The notes under the pieces: model-generated
Databases searched by the model: none
The model's input: only the letters and a program-made list of their open reading frames with translations
Told to the model about the DNA's origin: nothing
Program-made: the position numbers and the translations under genes
NCBI GenBank assembly: GCA_965242485.1
Contig: CBDESM010000003.1
Location: 2,046,001 to 2,110,000, forward strand
DNA from: CBDESM01 sp965242485
GTDB lineage: Bacteria > Chloroflexota > Dehalococcoidia > Bin125
Length of the DNA stretch: 64,000 bases
Direction: 5' to 3'
Shown here: positions 32,848 to 43,708 of the stretch, in pieces
How the letters are laid out: the number at the start of each line of letters is the position of its first letter
Position numbering within the stretch: the first letter of the stretch is position 1

Positions 32848-34857
32848 CTACTCGACAGTTTCCGGCTGGTCTGCTTCTACGTCTGCTTCCACGTCTGCCT
32901 CGAGGGAGAGCTCGTCGGGGTCGATTGCGAGCGGTTCTTCAGCTGCTTCGGATGGCTCGTCTTCTTCGAGCATCAGGTCGTCTTCTTCGTCGATGGGGAG
33001 GAGTTGGTCGTCGTCGGGGAGGAGGATGTGGCGGTTGTTTTCGGGGCGTTCGTCGAATTCGCCGTCGGGGTCGAGCAGGATCGTGACGGGCGGGTCGTGG
33101 GAGCGGGTGGAGGGGACGGCCTCGGTATCGCCGGGTTCGAGGGGGTCGCGCTCGCGTCCGCGCTGGATGGTTTCGGGGGGGGCGTCGGTGCCGGTGATTT
33201 GGAGGGAGTAGGCGGCGATGGCGCGGGTGCCGGCGTTGCGGACGGCGATGATGACGCGGCCGTCGTCGTCGAGGAGGGCGTCGAGGATGGCGAGGTCGGC
33301 GATGTCGCCGGAGGGGGGCTCCAAGGTTACGGCGAAGGCGTTGTCGGAGTCGTCGATGTCGTAGTCGGCTTCGAGGACGATGAGGAGTTCTGCGGGTTCT
33401 TCGATGGCGACGGGGAGGGAGATGGTGACGACTTGGCCGACGGCGAGGGAGTAGGTGCGCTGGTGGCGGTGGATTTCGGCGCTGGTTTCGGGGCGGAGGA
33501 CGACGATGGAGATGGGGACGCTGGAGCGGTCGACGGAGCCGGAGTTGATGATGGAGACTTCGAGGCCGCCGTCGCGCGCGGCGGCTGCGGAGACGATGCC
33601 GAGGTCGGTGCCGCGGATGCCGGGTTGGGCGGGAGGGGGAGGCTCGGCGCTGAAATCGGCGGCGGCGCGGTCTTCGGGTTGGATGAAGCGGAGGTCGACG
33701 TAGTGGTCGAAGCGCTGGCCGGCGGTGGTGAAGGCGACGATTTCGAATTGGTACCAGCCATAGCCGTCGAGGTGGGTCTGGATGTCGCGGACGACGTCGA
33801 CGAATTCGCCGTTTGGGGGGAGGGTGCCGATGCGCTGCCAGATTTGGCGGGAGGAGCCGAGGTTGCCGAGGTCGTCGATGGGGGTGATGTAGAGGGCGGC
33901 GCTGGAGAGGGGGCCGGTGCCGCGCGCGCCGACTTCGAGTTCGATTCGGTCGTCTGCGCCGAGTTCGATTTCGGTTTGGTGGGCGGGGGCGAGGATGCGT
34001 GCGTAGGAGGCGGGGACGGCGGCGGAGGCCTGTTCCTGCGATTGTTCGGCGGAGCCGGCGGGGGGCGCGGTTGCGCCGGGGAGTTCGATGACGGAGACGG
34101 TGAAGCTGCGGGCAGGGATGTCGCCGGAGGCGGAGACGGCGCGGATTTCGATGTCGGCAGCGCCGAGCGCGGCGGGGGTCCACTCGAGTGCGGCGGAGTA
34201 GACGCCCTGGTCGTTGAGCAGGGCTTCGGCGGAGGCGGCTTCGGCGCCGTTGACGGTCATGGCGAAGCGGGTGATCGGCTCGTCGCCCTGGGCGGAGGCG
34301 CGGAGGCGGATGGGCCGGCCGAGGTAGACGTTTTGGAAGGGTTCGATGCCGACGATGGAGAGGCGGAGGGCGGAGTTGACGAGGGAGGGGTCGTCGGTGA
34401 CGTCGATGCGGATGAGGTGGTCGGTGGCGGCGTCGGCGTCGTCGATGAGGGAGATGCGGAGGTCGGCGCGGCCGAGGCTGGCGGGGGTCCAGGGGAGGCT
34501 GGCGATGTATACGCCGCGTGGTTCGGAGAAGAAGGGGGTGTCGTCGCCGACGGGGAGGCCGTCGACGAAGAGGCGGGCGGCGGTGATGGGGTTGGCGCTG
34601 CTGGCTTCGACGCGGATGAGGATGCGCTGGTTGAGGAGGACGGCGTCGCCGTTTTGGAGGGAGGCGGTGATGACGGGGGCGGTCTCGCCGCCGTTTTCGT
34701 TGACGTTCCTGATGAAGGTCCAGGCGAGGAAGCCGATGAGGAGGACGAAGGCGAGGAAGAGGAGGGAGATGAGGGCTGCGCCGCTGACGGGTCGGCGGGA
34801 GGGAGGTCCGGGCTGGTAGCGCGGAAGGGAACTAGCCAAGGACCCGCGCTTCTGCAT
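32848..34857 (-). CDS. Membrane-anchored protein with Ig-like repeats
   Basis: 669 residues. A short basic cytoplasmic N-terminus is followed by one membrane helix (AALISLLFLAFVLLIGFLAW, about residues 28-47) and a long extracytoplasmic part made of repeated beta-sandwich domains: PVITASLQNGDAVLLNQRI, GVYIASLPWTPASLG and GVYSAALEWTPAALG are related repeats of bacterial Ig/CARDB-like domains. The C-terminus is very acidic and ends with a tandem EADVEADVEAD repeat. It may be a cell-envelope adhesion or scaffold protein. It starts 26 nt inside the end of ppsA. Confidence 0.8.
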   Translation of the reverse strand: MQKRGSLASSLPRYQPGPPSRRPVSGAALISLLFLAFVLLIGFLAWTFIRNVNENGGETAPVITASLQNGDAVLLNQRILIRVEASSANPITAARLFVDGLPVGDDTPFFSEPRGVYIASLPWTPASLGRADLRISLIDDADAATDHLIRIDVTDDPSLVNSALRLSIVGIEPFQNVYLGRPIRLRASAQGDEPITRFAMTVNGAEAASAEALLNDQGVYSAALEWTPAALGAADIEIRAVSASGDIPARSFTVSVIELPGATAPPAGSAEQSQEQASAAVPASYARILAPAHQTEIELGADDRIELEVGARGTGPLSSAALYITPIDDLGNLGSSRQIWQRIGTLPPNGEFVDVVRDIQTHLDGYGWYQFEIVAFTTAGQRFDHYVDLRFIQPEDRAAADFSAEPPPPAQPGIRGTDLGIVSAAAARDGGLEVSIINSGSVDRSSVPISIVVLRPETSAEIHRHQRTYSLAVGQVVTISLPVAIEEPAELLIVLEADYDIDDSDNAFAVTLEPPSGDIADLAILDALLDDDGRVIIAVRNAGTRAIAAYSLQITGTDAPPETIQRGRERDPLEPGDTEAVPSTRSHDPPVTILLDPDGEFDERPENNRHILLPDDDQLLPIDEEDDLMLEEDEPSEAAEEPLAIDPDELSLEADVEADVEADQPETVE
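32871..32906. repeat. Twelve-base imperfect tandem repeat
   Basis: Two near-identical 12-base units and a degenerate third (ctgcttctacgt, ctgcttccacgt, ctgcctcgaggg) encode the EADVEADVEAD end of the membrane-anchored Ig-like protein on the minus strand. Confidence 0.6.
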
Positions 34858-37105
34858 CGTGGACCAGCCGCCGGGTGCGCTCGATCGCGTCGGGGGTGAC
34901 GCTGATGGAGGTGATTCCCCAGCTGACTAGACGTTCGGCGAGGTCGGGATGTTCCGAGGGGCCTTGTCCGCAGATGGAGACGGTGACGCCACGGCGGGCG
35001 GCGGTCTCGATGACGGATTGGATGGACTTGAGGACGGCGGGGTCGCGCTCGTCGAAGCCGTCGGCGAGGCGTTCGGAGTCGCGGTCGATGCCGAGGGTGA
35101 GCTGGGTGAGGTCGTTGGAGCCGATGGAGACGCCGTCGATGCCCTGGTCGATGAATTGGTCGAGGAGGATGACGTTGGAGGGGACTTCGACCATCATCCA
35201 GATTTTGAAGCCTCCGCCGCGGCGGAGGCCGAAGGAGTTGATTTCGGCGAGGACGCCGGCGAGTTCTTTTGGGGTGCGGACGAAGGGGATCATGAGGTGG
35301 AGGTTGGGGTGGTCCTGGCGGATTTCGGAGATGGCTTGGAGTTCGAGCTGGAAGAGTTCGGGTTCGGCGATGTAGCGGGCTGCGCCGCGGTAGCCGATCA
35401 TGGGGTTTTCCTCGTCGGGTTCGTGTTCGGAGCCGCCGGCGAGGTTGGCGTATTCGTTGGTTTTGAAGTCGGTGGCGCGGTAGACGACGGGGCGGGGGTC
35501 GAATTCGGAGGCGATTTTGCGGATGCCGTCGGCGAGGCGGTCGATGTATTCGCGCTGGCGGCCGGATTGGAAGAAGGAGCGGGGGTGTTCGCCGATGCGG
35601 GCGATGATGAATTCGGCGCGGAGCAGGCCGACGCCGTCGACGTGGCGTCGGGCGACGCGGTCGGCGATTTCGGGTTCGGCGAGGTTGACGTAGATCTTGG
35701 TTTCGGTGTCGACGCGTTCGGCGTGGGCGGCTTGGCGGGTGCGGCTCCACCAGTCGAGGAGGGGGGCGATGCGGCCGGGGTAGACGGAGCCGTTGACGGC
35801 GTCGACGGTGACTTCGGCGCGGTCGGCGAGGTCGGTTGCGCCGGCCGCGCCGACGATGCAGGGAACGCCGAGTTCGCGGGAGATGATGGCGGCGTGGCAG
35901 GTGCGTCCGCCTTTGGCGGTGACGATGGCGGCGGCGCGCTTCATGGCGGGGACGAAGTCGGGGGTGGTCATTTCGGCGACGAGGACCGCGCCGTCTTCGA
36001 GTTCGGCGGCATCGGCGGGGTCGGCGACGATGCGGACGGGGCCGGCGCCGATGCCGGGGCTGGCGGGAGCGCCGCTGAGCAGGGGCTCCGCGCCGGGATC
36101 GGGGGGCTGGCCGATATCGGCGTCGGAGGAGTTGCCGTCGATAGTGGTGACGGGGCGGGTTTGGAGGAGGTAGAACTCGCCGTCGGCGAGGCCCCATTCG
36201 ATGTCCTGGGGGGCGCCGTAGTGGCGTTCGATGCGGGTGCCGATTTGGAGGAGTTGGGCGAGTTCGGGGTCGGAGAGCTTGGCGCGGCGGCCTTCGAAGG
36301 AGGTGAGGGGCTGCCAGATGTTGGGGTTTGCGCCGTCGGGGTCGGGGCCGCGGACGAGCATTTTGTCCTGGACGGCGAGGTCGCGCTGGAGGATGGCGCC
36401 GTGGACTTTGTCGAGTTCGAAGTGATCGGGGGTGATCATGCCGCCGACGACGGCTTCGCCGAGTCCGAAGGCGGCTTCGATGACGACGCGGTTGGGGTCG
36501 CCGGTGATGGGGTCGACGGTGAACATGACGCCGGCGGATTGGGATTGGACCATGCGCTGGACGGGGACGGCGAGGTCGACGTCGAGGTGGCCCCAGCCGT
36601 TTTGTTCGCGGTAGTACATGGCGCGGGCTTCGAAGAGGGAGGCCCAGCAGCGCTTGACGGCTTCGATGACGGCTTGGGGGCCGACGACGTTGAGGAAGGT
36701 GGATTGCTGGCCGGCGAAGGAGGCGTCTTCGAGGTCTTCGGCGGTGGCGGAGGAGCGGACGGCGACGGGGCCGCCGCCGAGTTCGTTGTAGGCCTCGGCG
36801 ATTTGATCGGCCATGTGGCGGGGCATTTCGGCGGTTTCGACGGCGCGGCGGCATTCGGCGGAGATGAGGTCGAGGGCGCCGCCGTCGTCGACGTCGAGGG
36901 CCTTGACGCGTTCTGCGAGGGCGGCTTCGAGGCCGGTGTCGACGAGGAAGCGGCGGTAGGCGGCGGTGGCGACGACGAAGCCGGGCGGGACGGGGATGCC
37001 TGCGCGGGTCATTTCGCCGAGGTTGGCGCCCTTGCCTCCGGCTATGGGGACATCGGCGCGGCCGATGTCGCGGAACCAGACGATCGTCTGGGCATCAGTG
37101 GTCAT
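34832..37105 (-). CDS. ppsA: Phosphoenolpyruvate synthase
   Basis: 757 residues, close to the usual length. The N-terminal ATP-grasp domain begins with DVPIAGGKGANLGEM and has RSSATAEDLEDASFAGQ; the central swivelling domain carries the phosphorylated His in TAKGGRTCHAAI (about residue 402); and the C-terminal barrel has SIGSNDLTQLTLGIDRD and a CGQGPSEHP with the catalytic Cys. It makes PEP from pyruvate and ATP for gluconeogenesis. The gene overlaps the next gene by 26 nt and is 87 nt downstream of glmS. Confidence 0.95.
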   Translation of the reverse strand: MTTDAQTIVWFRDIGRADVPIAGGKGANLGEMTRAGIPVPPGFVVATAAYRRFLVDTGLEAALAERVKALDVDDGGALDLISAECRRAVETAEMPRHMADQIAEAYNELGGGPVAVRSSATAEDLEDASFAGQQSTFLNVVGPQAVIEAVKRCWASLFEARAMYYREQNGWGHLDVDLAVPVQRMVQSQSAGVMFTVDPITGDPNRVVIEAAFGLGEAVVGGMITPDHFELDKVHGAILQRDLAVQDKMLVRGPDPDGANPNIWQPLTSFEGRRAKLSDPELAQLLQIGTRIERHYGAPQDIEWGLADGEFYLLQTRPVTTIDGNSSDADIGQPPDPGAEPLLSGAPASPGIGAGPVRIVADPADAAELEDGAVLVAEMTTPDFVPAMKRAAAIVTAKGGRTCHAAIISRELGVPCIVGAAGATDLADRAEVTVDAVNGSVYPGRIAPLLDWWSRTRQAAHAERVDTETKIYVNLAEPEIADRVARRHVDGVGLLRAEFIIARIGEHPRSFFQSGRQREYIDRLADGIRKIASEFDPRPVVYRATDFKTNEYANLAGGSEHEPDEENPMIGYRGAARYIAEPELFQLELQAISEIRQDHPNLHLMIPFVRTPKELAGVLAEINSFGLRRGGGFKIWMMVEVPSNVILLDQFIDQGIDGVSIGSNDLTQLTLGIDRDSERLADGFDERDPAVLKSIQSVIETAARRGVTVSICGQGPSEHPDLAERLVSWGITSISVTPDAIERTRRLVHDAEARVLG

Positions 37106-37192
37106 GCAGGGTCCCCCATGATCCCCCGAGGGAGCGCGAGGATGATATCACCGAGCTGCGGCGGGACCGGGCGCGGGGGAGCGGGGCGGGGG

Positions 37193-39046
<1,854 letters not shown>

Positions 39047-39068
39047 GACGAGGCCCGGGCCCGGCCGC

Positions 39069-40469
39069 CTATCCCGGCTGCGACCAAGCGCGCCCGTTGC
39101 TGTTGGCGAGCGGCGAGCGGAAGCCTGATCCGTCGGGAGCCAAGGCCGACTGTAGAACGTCGGAGAGGGTGTAGACAAACGCGAGGGGGCGTTCGAGCGC
39201 GCGTTCGAGTTGGGCGGGGGTCATGTCGTCGAGGAAGCGGTTGCCGAAGTAGTCGAGGGAGGCGCGGGGGAGGAAGGCGGCGGCGTCGGGCGGGAGGGGG
39301 GCGAGGGCGTCGGCGAAGTCGGCGCCGGGGATCAGGCCGGAGACGTTGACGCGGTCGCCGAAGAGGCGGTTGGGGACGGGGCGGACCTCGATGCGGGCGC
39401 CGGTTTCGGCGGAGAGTTGGGCGGCGAGGCCGGCGAGGGTGGGGGCGATCAGTGCGCCGCAGGCGAAGACGAGCGGGCGGGCGCGGAGGTGGTCGAGGTC
39501 GATGCGTCCGGCGCGGATGCGGCGGCGGAGGGAGCGCCAGTCGTCGAGCAGGGTGCGGACCATGCCGATGCCGTTTTCCCATTGGGGGAAGCCGTCGTAG
39601 CGGGGGGCGGCGGGGATGCGGGCGGCGGCGGAGAGGTAGAACTCGTCGGAGGGGAAGACGACGGTGGCGGCGCGGTCTTCGCGGGCGCGGCGCTGCCAGC
39701 GGCGGAGCTGGGCGACGGCGGCGCGGGATTCGGCGGGGGAGTGGCGGCGCATGCCGGGGTGGGCGGCGCGGGCGTCGGCTTCGAGGCTGGAGCCGACGGG
39801 GACGACGCCGATCGAGGCGACGTTGGGGTGCTGCAGGAGGTCGCCGATGGTTTGGTCGAGATGGGGGCCGTCGTTGACACCGGGGCAGAGGACGACTTGG
39901 GCGTGGACTTGGATGCCGCAGTCTTGGAGGGTTCGGAGCTGTTCGCGGATGTCGGGTGCGCGGGGGTTGCCGAGGAGGTTGCGGCGGAGTTCGAGGTCGG
40001 TGGCGTGGACGGAGACGTGGAGGGGGCTGAGGCGCTGTTCGCGGAGGCGCTGCCAGTCGTCTTGTTCGAGGTTGGTGAGGGTGACGAAGTTGCCGTGCAG
40101 GAAGGAGAGCTTGTAGTCGTCGTCTTTGATGTAGAGGGGCTTGCGGAGGCCTTTTGGGAGGCCTTTGAGGAAACAGAAGAAGCATTTGTTGTTGCAGATT
40201 TCGGTGCCGCCGAAGGCGTCGTCGGAGAATTCGATGCCGAGGGGTTCGTCGATGGGTTTTTCGAATTCGACGGTGGCGGCTTCGCCGTCGTGGATGACGT
40301 CGAGGGAGACGAGGGAGTCGGTGGTTTTGAAGCGGTAGTCGATGGCGTCGCGGACGGGCCGGCCGTCGACGGCGAGGACGCGGTCGCCCGGCTGGAGGCC
40401 GGCTTCTTCGGCGAGGGAGCCGGGTTCGACTTGGAGGATCGCGCCTGAGTTGTCGCGGCGGGCGGGCAT
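39069..40469 (-). CDS. DUF512 radical-SAM-like protein with PDZ domain
   Basis: 466 residues. An N-terminal PDZ domain (AILQVEPGSLAEEAGLQPGD) is followed by a radical SAM-type site CNNKCFFCF (Cys-x3-Cys-x2-Cys, about residues 92-99), a TIM-barrel part with LSPLHVSVHATD and LCPGVNDG, and the DUF512 C-terminal domain. The family is common in Firmicutes and Chloroflexota and often lies next to the GTPase gene der or glycerol-phosphate genes; its reaction is unknown. Here it lies between ispH and glmS on the same strand. Confidence 0.85.
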   Translation of the reverse strand: MPARRDNSGAILQVEPGSLAEEAGLQPGDRVLAVDGRPVRDAIDYRFKTTDSLVSLDVIHDGEAATVEFEKPIDEPLGIEFSDDAFGGTEICNNKCFFCFLKGLPKGLRKPLYIKDDDYKLSFLHGNFVTLTNLEQDDWQRLREQRLSPLHVSVHATDLELRRNLLGNPRAPDIREQLRTLQDCGIQVHAQVVLCPGVNDGPHLDQTIGDLLQHPNVASIGVVPVGSSLEADARAAHPGMRRHSPAESRAAVAQLRRWQRRAREDRAATVVFPSDEFYLSAAARIPAAPRYDGFPQWENGIGMVRTLLDDWRSLRRRIRAGRIDLDHLRARPLVFACGALIAPTLAGLAAQLSAETGARIEVRPVPNRLFGDRVNVSGLIPGADFADALAPLPPDAAAFLPRASLDYFGNRFLDDMTPAQLERALERPLAFVYTLSDVLQSALAPDGSGFRSPLANSNGRAWSQPG

Positions 40470-40488
40470 TGTGCGGCGCAGGCGGCGG

Positions 40489-41379
40489 TCAGGAGGCCGC
40501 GTCGGCCCCGGCCAGGCTGAGCTCTTGGTCGATCTGCTCGATCCGGGCGGCGACTGCTTCGATTGAGAAGTCGGGAGTGGAAGCGCCGGCGGTGATGCCG
40601 ATGTCGGTGTGGCCGCGGAACCAATCGGTTTCGAGTTCTTCGGCGGTTTCGACGTGGTGGGTTTGGACGCCGTTGGCGCGGGAGAGGTCGGCGAGGTGGC
40701 GGGTGTTGGCGCTGTTGTAGCCGCCGACGACGACCATCAGGTCGACTTCCTGGGCGAGGTCGCGGGTGGCGGCCTGCTGGGAGGTGGTGGCGTTGCAGAG
40801 GACGTTGACGACGCGGATTTCGGTGATTTGGTCGATGCGGGCGTTCATCAGGTTGGAGACGAAGTTGGCGAAGCGTTCGGGGGTGTGGGTGGTTTGGGAG
40901 ATGACGCCGATTTTGGCGGGGAGGTATTCGGGGAGGGCGTCGAGGTTTTCGTTGGGGACGACATGGCCGCGGCCGCGGCACCAGCCGAGGACGCCTTTGA
41001 CTTCGGGGTGGGAGGGGTCGCCGAAGATGATGACGCCGAAGCCGCGTTCGGCGAGGTTGCGGGCGGCGCGCTGGGAGCGGGAGACGAACTGGCAGGTGGT
41101 GTCGATGACCTGGTAGCCCTCGGCTTCGATGTCGCGGACGACGGTTTCGCCGACGCCGTGGGCGGTGATGGCGACGGTATCGGTTTGGACGCCGTCGGCG
41201 GTGCGGTCTTCCTTGACGGTGATGCCGTCTGCTTCGAGTTGTTCGACGACTTGGGAGTTGTGGACGACTTGGCCGAGGGTGGTGACGAGGCGGCCTTCGT
41301 CGGCGGCTTCGCGCATCATGTCGACGGCGCGGCGGACGCCGAAGCAGAAGCCCATGTCGCGGGCGCGGTGGATGTTCAT
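40489..41379 (-). CDS. ispH: 4-hydroxy-3-methylbut-2-enyl diphosphate reductase
   Basis: 296 residues, normal length. Three conserved Cys ligands of the Fe-S cluster are present: GFCFGVRRAVD (Cys12), DTTCQFV and NVLCNATTSQQ. The VVHNSQVVEQL, AHGVG and HPEVKGVLG segments, with active-site His and Glu, and VVVGGYNSANTRHL complete the signature. It performs the last step of the MEP isoprenoid pathway, giving IPP and DMAPP. Its ATG overlaps the plsC stop by 4 nt. Confidence 0.96.
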   Translation of the reverse strand: MNIHRARDMGFCFGVRRAVDMMREAADEGRLVTTLGQVVHNSQVVEQLEADGITVKEDRTADGVQTDTVAITAHGVGETVVRDIEAEGYQVIDTTCQFVSRSQRAARNLAERGFGVIIFGDPSHPEVKGVLGWCRGRGHVVPNENLDALPEYLPAKIGVISQTTHTPERFANFVSNLMNARIDQITEIRVVNVLCNATTSQQAATRDLAQEVDLMVVVGGYNSANTRHLADLSRANGVQTHHVETAEELETDWFRGHTDIGITAGASTPDFSIEAVAARIEQIDQELSLAGADAAS

Positions 41380-42197
41380 GCGCCGACTCCGCTCCGAGCG
41401 GCGTCCGATTCGCCCGCCGAGCCGGGCGGCTCGATGAAAGGCACCGCCTCTTCAGCGTACACGCCGCGATATTGCGGGGGCAGCAGGGCGGCGATGCGGC
41501 CCATGAGTTCGGCGTGGGCGTCGGCCATGGATTGCTTGTTGATCGGGCCGTCTGGGGCCAGGTAGAAGGGTCGGCCGGCGGTGAGGGTGACGCGGGGGCG
41601 GGAGAGGAGTCCGCGGAGGCCGCCGCGCATTTGCTCGCTGCCGACGATGCCGACGGGGACGACGGGGCAGCCGCTGCGGAGGGCGAGGAGGGCGGTGCCG
41701 GGGTGGGCGTGCATCAGGGCGCCGGTGTCGGAGCGGTGGCCTTCGGGGAACATGCCGAGGGCGTGGCCTTCGGCGAGGAGGCGCTCGGCTTCGCGGATGG
41801 CGGAGCGGTCGGCTTGGCCGCGGCGGACGGGGAACGCGCCGGAGAGCGCGAAGAGGTAGCCGATGATCGGGCGTTTTTGGAAGAGTTCGATTTTGGCCAT
41901 GTACTGGGGGGAGCGGGGGTAGAGGGCGGAGGCGATCATCGCGGGGTCGGAGGAGGAGAGGTGGTTGGAGGCGATGATCACGCCGGTTTCGGGGATGCGG
42001 TCGAGGTGGCGCCAGCGGCAGCGGACGAGGCGGAGGAAGGCGAAGCGGGCGAAGAAGCCGGCGATGCGGAACCAAGTCGGGGAGGCGTTGGGCATGCCGG
42101 GCATGCCGATGCGGCGGAGGGCTTCGCTTTCGCCGAAGAGGAGGCGGGTGAGGTGGAGGGTGGCGAAGCGGTACCAGCGGTCGAGCAGGGCGGACAT
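41376..42197 (-). CDS. plsC: 1-acyl-sn-glycerol-3-phosphate acyltransferase
   Basis: 273 residues from ATG 42197, which touches the cmk stop (TGATG). It has the acyltransferase motifs SNHLSSSDP (catalytic His and Asp, NHx4D), FPVRRGQADR, MFPEGHRSD and VVPVGIVGSE. It acylates lysophosphatidic acid at the membrane during phospholipid synthesis. In many bacteria cmk and plsC are adjacent, as here. The ending VPFIEPPGSAGESDAARS is a long unstructured tail. Confidence 0.93.
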   Translation of the reverse strand: MSALLDRWYRFATLHLTRLLFGESEALRRIGMPGMPNASPTWFRIAGFFARFAFLRLVRCRWRHLDRIPETGVIIASNHLSSSDPAMIASALYPRSPQYMAKIELFQKRPIIGYLFALSGAFPVRRGQADRSAIREAERLLAEGHALGMFPEGHRSDTGALMHAHPGTALLALRSGCPVVPVGIVGSEQMRGGLRGLLSRPRVTLTAGRPFYLAPDGPINKQSMADAHAELMGRIAALLPPQYRGVYAEEAVPFIEPPGSAGESDAARSGVGA

Positions 42198-42910
42198 CAG
42201 ATCGCCAGCCGCTGCTGGGTGGCGTCGAGGGCGGCTTCGACGATTCGGCCGGCGCGGGCGATGGATTGCTCGAGGGTGAGCAGGGTGGTGTCGATCTCGA
42301 CGGCGTCGGCGGCGGGGACGAGGGGGGCTTCGGCGCGCTGCATGTCGTGGGCGTCGCGGCGGCGCTGGTCTTCGTAGACCTTGACGGAGTTGCGGGGTTC
42401 GCCGGCGTGCTGGGCGGCGCGTCGGCGCGCGCGGACTTCGGGGGAGGCGGTGAGGAAGATCTTGATCGGGGCTTCGGGGATGACGACGGTGCCGATGTCG
42501 CGTCCGACGACGACGAGGCTGCCGCGGGCGGCGGCTTGGTGCTGGACGGGGATGAGGTAGGCGCGGACATCGGGCTGGCGGGCGACGAGGCTGACGGCGG
42601 ATTCGATGGCGTCTTCGCGCAGGTGGGGGGTGGCGTCTGCGCCGCCGACTTCGACGCCGACCTCGATGGTCCGCGGGTCGGCGGGGTCGCGGAGGCGCAG
42701 GCGGGCATCGGGGAGCAGTGCGGCGACGGCGGATTCGTCGGCCGGGTCGATGGAGCGCTGGAGGGCGTGCCAGGTGAGGGCGCGGTAGAGGATGCCGGTG
42801 TCGAAGAGGCGCCAGCCGAGGCTGCGGGCGAGAGCGCCGCCGATTTCGGTTTTGCCGGAGGCGGCGGGGCCGTCGATTGCGATGCACCAGTGGTCGGGGA
42901 GGGTCGGCAT
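42197..42910 (-). CDS. cmk: Cytidylate kinase
   Basis: 237 residues from ATG 42910; a start four codons upstream is open, but TATGAT overlaps that extension and lies 7 nt before 42910. The P-loop is AIDGPAASGKTEIG, followed by DTGILYRALTW, the VVVGRDIGTVVIP segment with Arg-Asp, and a LID region ARRRAAQ. It phosphorylates CMP and dCMP. Residues around VEVGGADATPHLREDAIE form the usual CMP-binding insert. Confidence 0.95.
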   Translation of the reverse strand: MPTLPDHWCIAIDGPAASGKTEIGGALARSLGWRLFDTGILYRALTWHALQRSIDPADESAVAALLPDARLRLRDPADPRTIEVGVEVGGADATPHLREDAIESAVSLVARQPDVRAYLIPVQHQAAARGSLVVVGRDIGTVVIPEAPIKIFLTASPEVRARRRAAQHAGEPRNSVKVYEDQRRRDAHDMQRAEAPLVPAADAVEIDTTLLTLEQSIARAGRIVEAALDATQQRLAI

Positions 42911-42917
42911 CGCGGCG

Positions 42918-42923
42918 ATCATA
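42918..42923 (-). promoter_or_regulatory. Candidate -10 box for leaderless cmk transcript
   Basis: TATGAT on the minus strand, 7 nt before ATG 42910. No Shine-Dalgarno can fit between them. No clear -35 box is visible. Confidence 0.35.
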
Positions 42924-42946
42924 GGACGCGGGGTGATTGGCGCAGG

Positions 42947-43708
42947 TCAGGCGGGCCGGCCGGCGCGGCGGAGGCGGCGGCGTTCGCGCGGGGTCAGCTC
43001 GCGGGCGCTGCCTGGTTGGAGGTCGCGGAGGAGGACGGGGCCGAAGCGGGTGCGGGTGAGGGAGAGGACGGGATGGCCGACGGCTTCGAGCAGGCGGCGG
43101 ACTTCGCGGTTGCGTCCGGTGTGGAGGGTGAGCGAGAGCCAGGAGGTGGAGCCGCCGCCGGGGAGGGAGCGTCCGGGCCGGCGGGATTTGCGGGGCTTGG
43201 CGCGGAGCAGGCCGTCTTCGGCTTGCACGCCTTCGTAGATGCGGTCGAGCGAGGCGGGGCCGATGGCGCCGCGGACTTCGACGAGGTAGGTGCGGGGGAC
43301 TTCGCCGGAGGGGTGCAGGAGGCGGGTGATGAGGGGACCGTCGTTGGTGAGCAGGAGGAGGCCGGCGCTGTCGAGGTCGAGGCGGCCGACGGGGACGCAG
43401 CGGCCGGAGCGGGGAGGGAGCAGGTCGACGACGGTGGGGCGGCCGCGGTCGTCGTCGGCGGCGGAGAGGACGCCGACGGGCTTGTTGAGTGCGAAGTAGC
43501 GGAGCGGTTCGGCGGCGGGCAGGGGCGCGCCGTCGAGTTCGATGCGTTGATCGGGCGAGACTCGTTCGGCGGGGTTGGCGACGATTGCGCCGTCGACGGC
43601 GATGCGGCCTTCGCGGATCAGGTCGTCGGCGCGCCGGCGCGAGGCAGCGCCGCTGCGGGCGATGGCGACGGAGAGGCGGACGGCGACGGCGCGGTCGTCT
43701 AGTCCCAT
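42947..43708 (-). CDS. Pseudouridine synthase of the RsuA/RluB family
   Basis: 253 residues. An N-terminal S4 RNA-binding domain (RLSVAIARSGAASRRRADDL) is followed by the catalytic domain with KPVGVLSAADD, the active-site Asp in PVGRLDLDSAGLLLLTND and TLHTGRNREVRRLLEAVG. It isomerises uridine in 23S rRNA (RluB-type) or 16S rRNA (RsuA-type); the sequence fits RluB best but the choice is not certain. It overlaps the end of the lamin-tail gene by 10 nt. Confidence 0.9.
   Translation of the reverse strand: MGLDDRAVAVRLSVAIARSGAASRRRADDLIREGRIAVDGAIVANPAERVSPDQRIELDGAPLPAAEPLRYFALNKPVGVLSAADDDRGRPTVVDLLPPRSGRCVPVGRLDLDSAGLLLLTNDGPLITRLLHPSGEVPRTYLVEVRGAIGPASLDRIYEGVQAEDGLLRAKPRKSRRPGRSLPGGGSTSWLSLTLHTGRNREVRRLLEAVGHPVLSLTRTRFGPVLLRDLQPGSARELTPRERRRLRRAGRPA

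Noticed and set aside
32871..32906. CRISPR or other regulatory repeats
   Set aside because: The 12-base units are part of the coding sequence for an acidic EADV repeat; there are no spacers and no cas genes.
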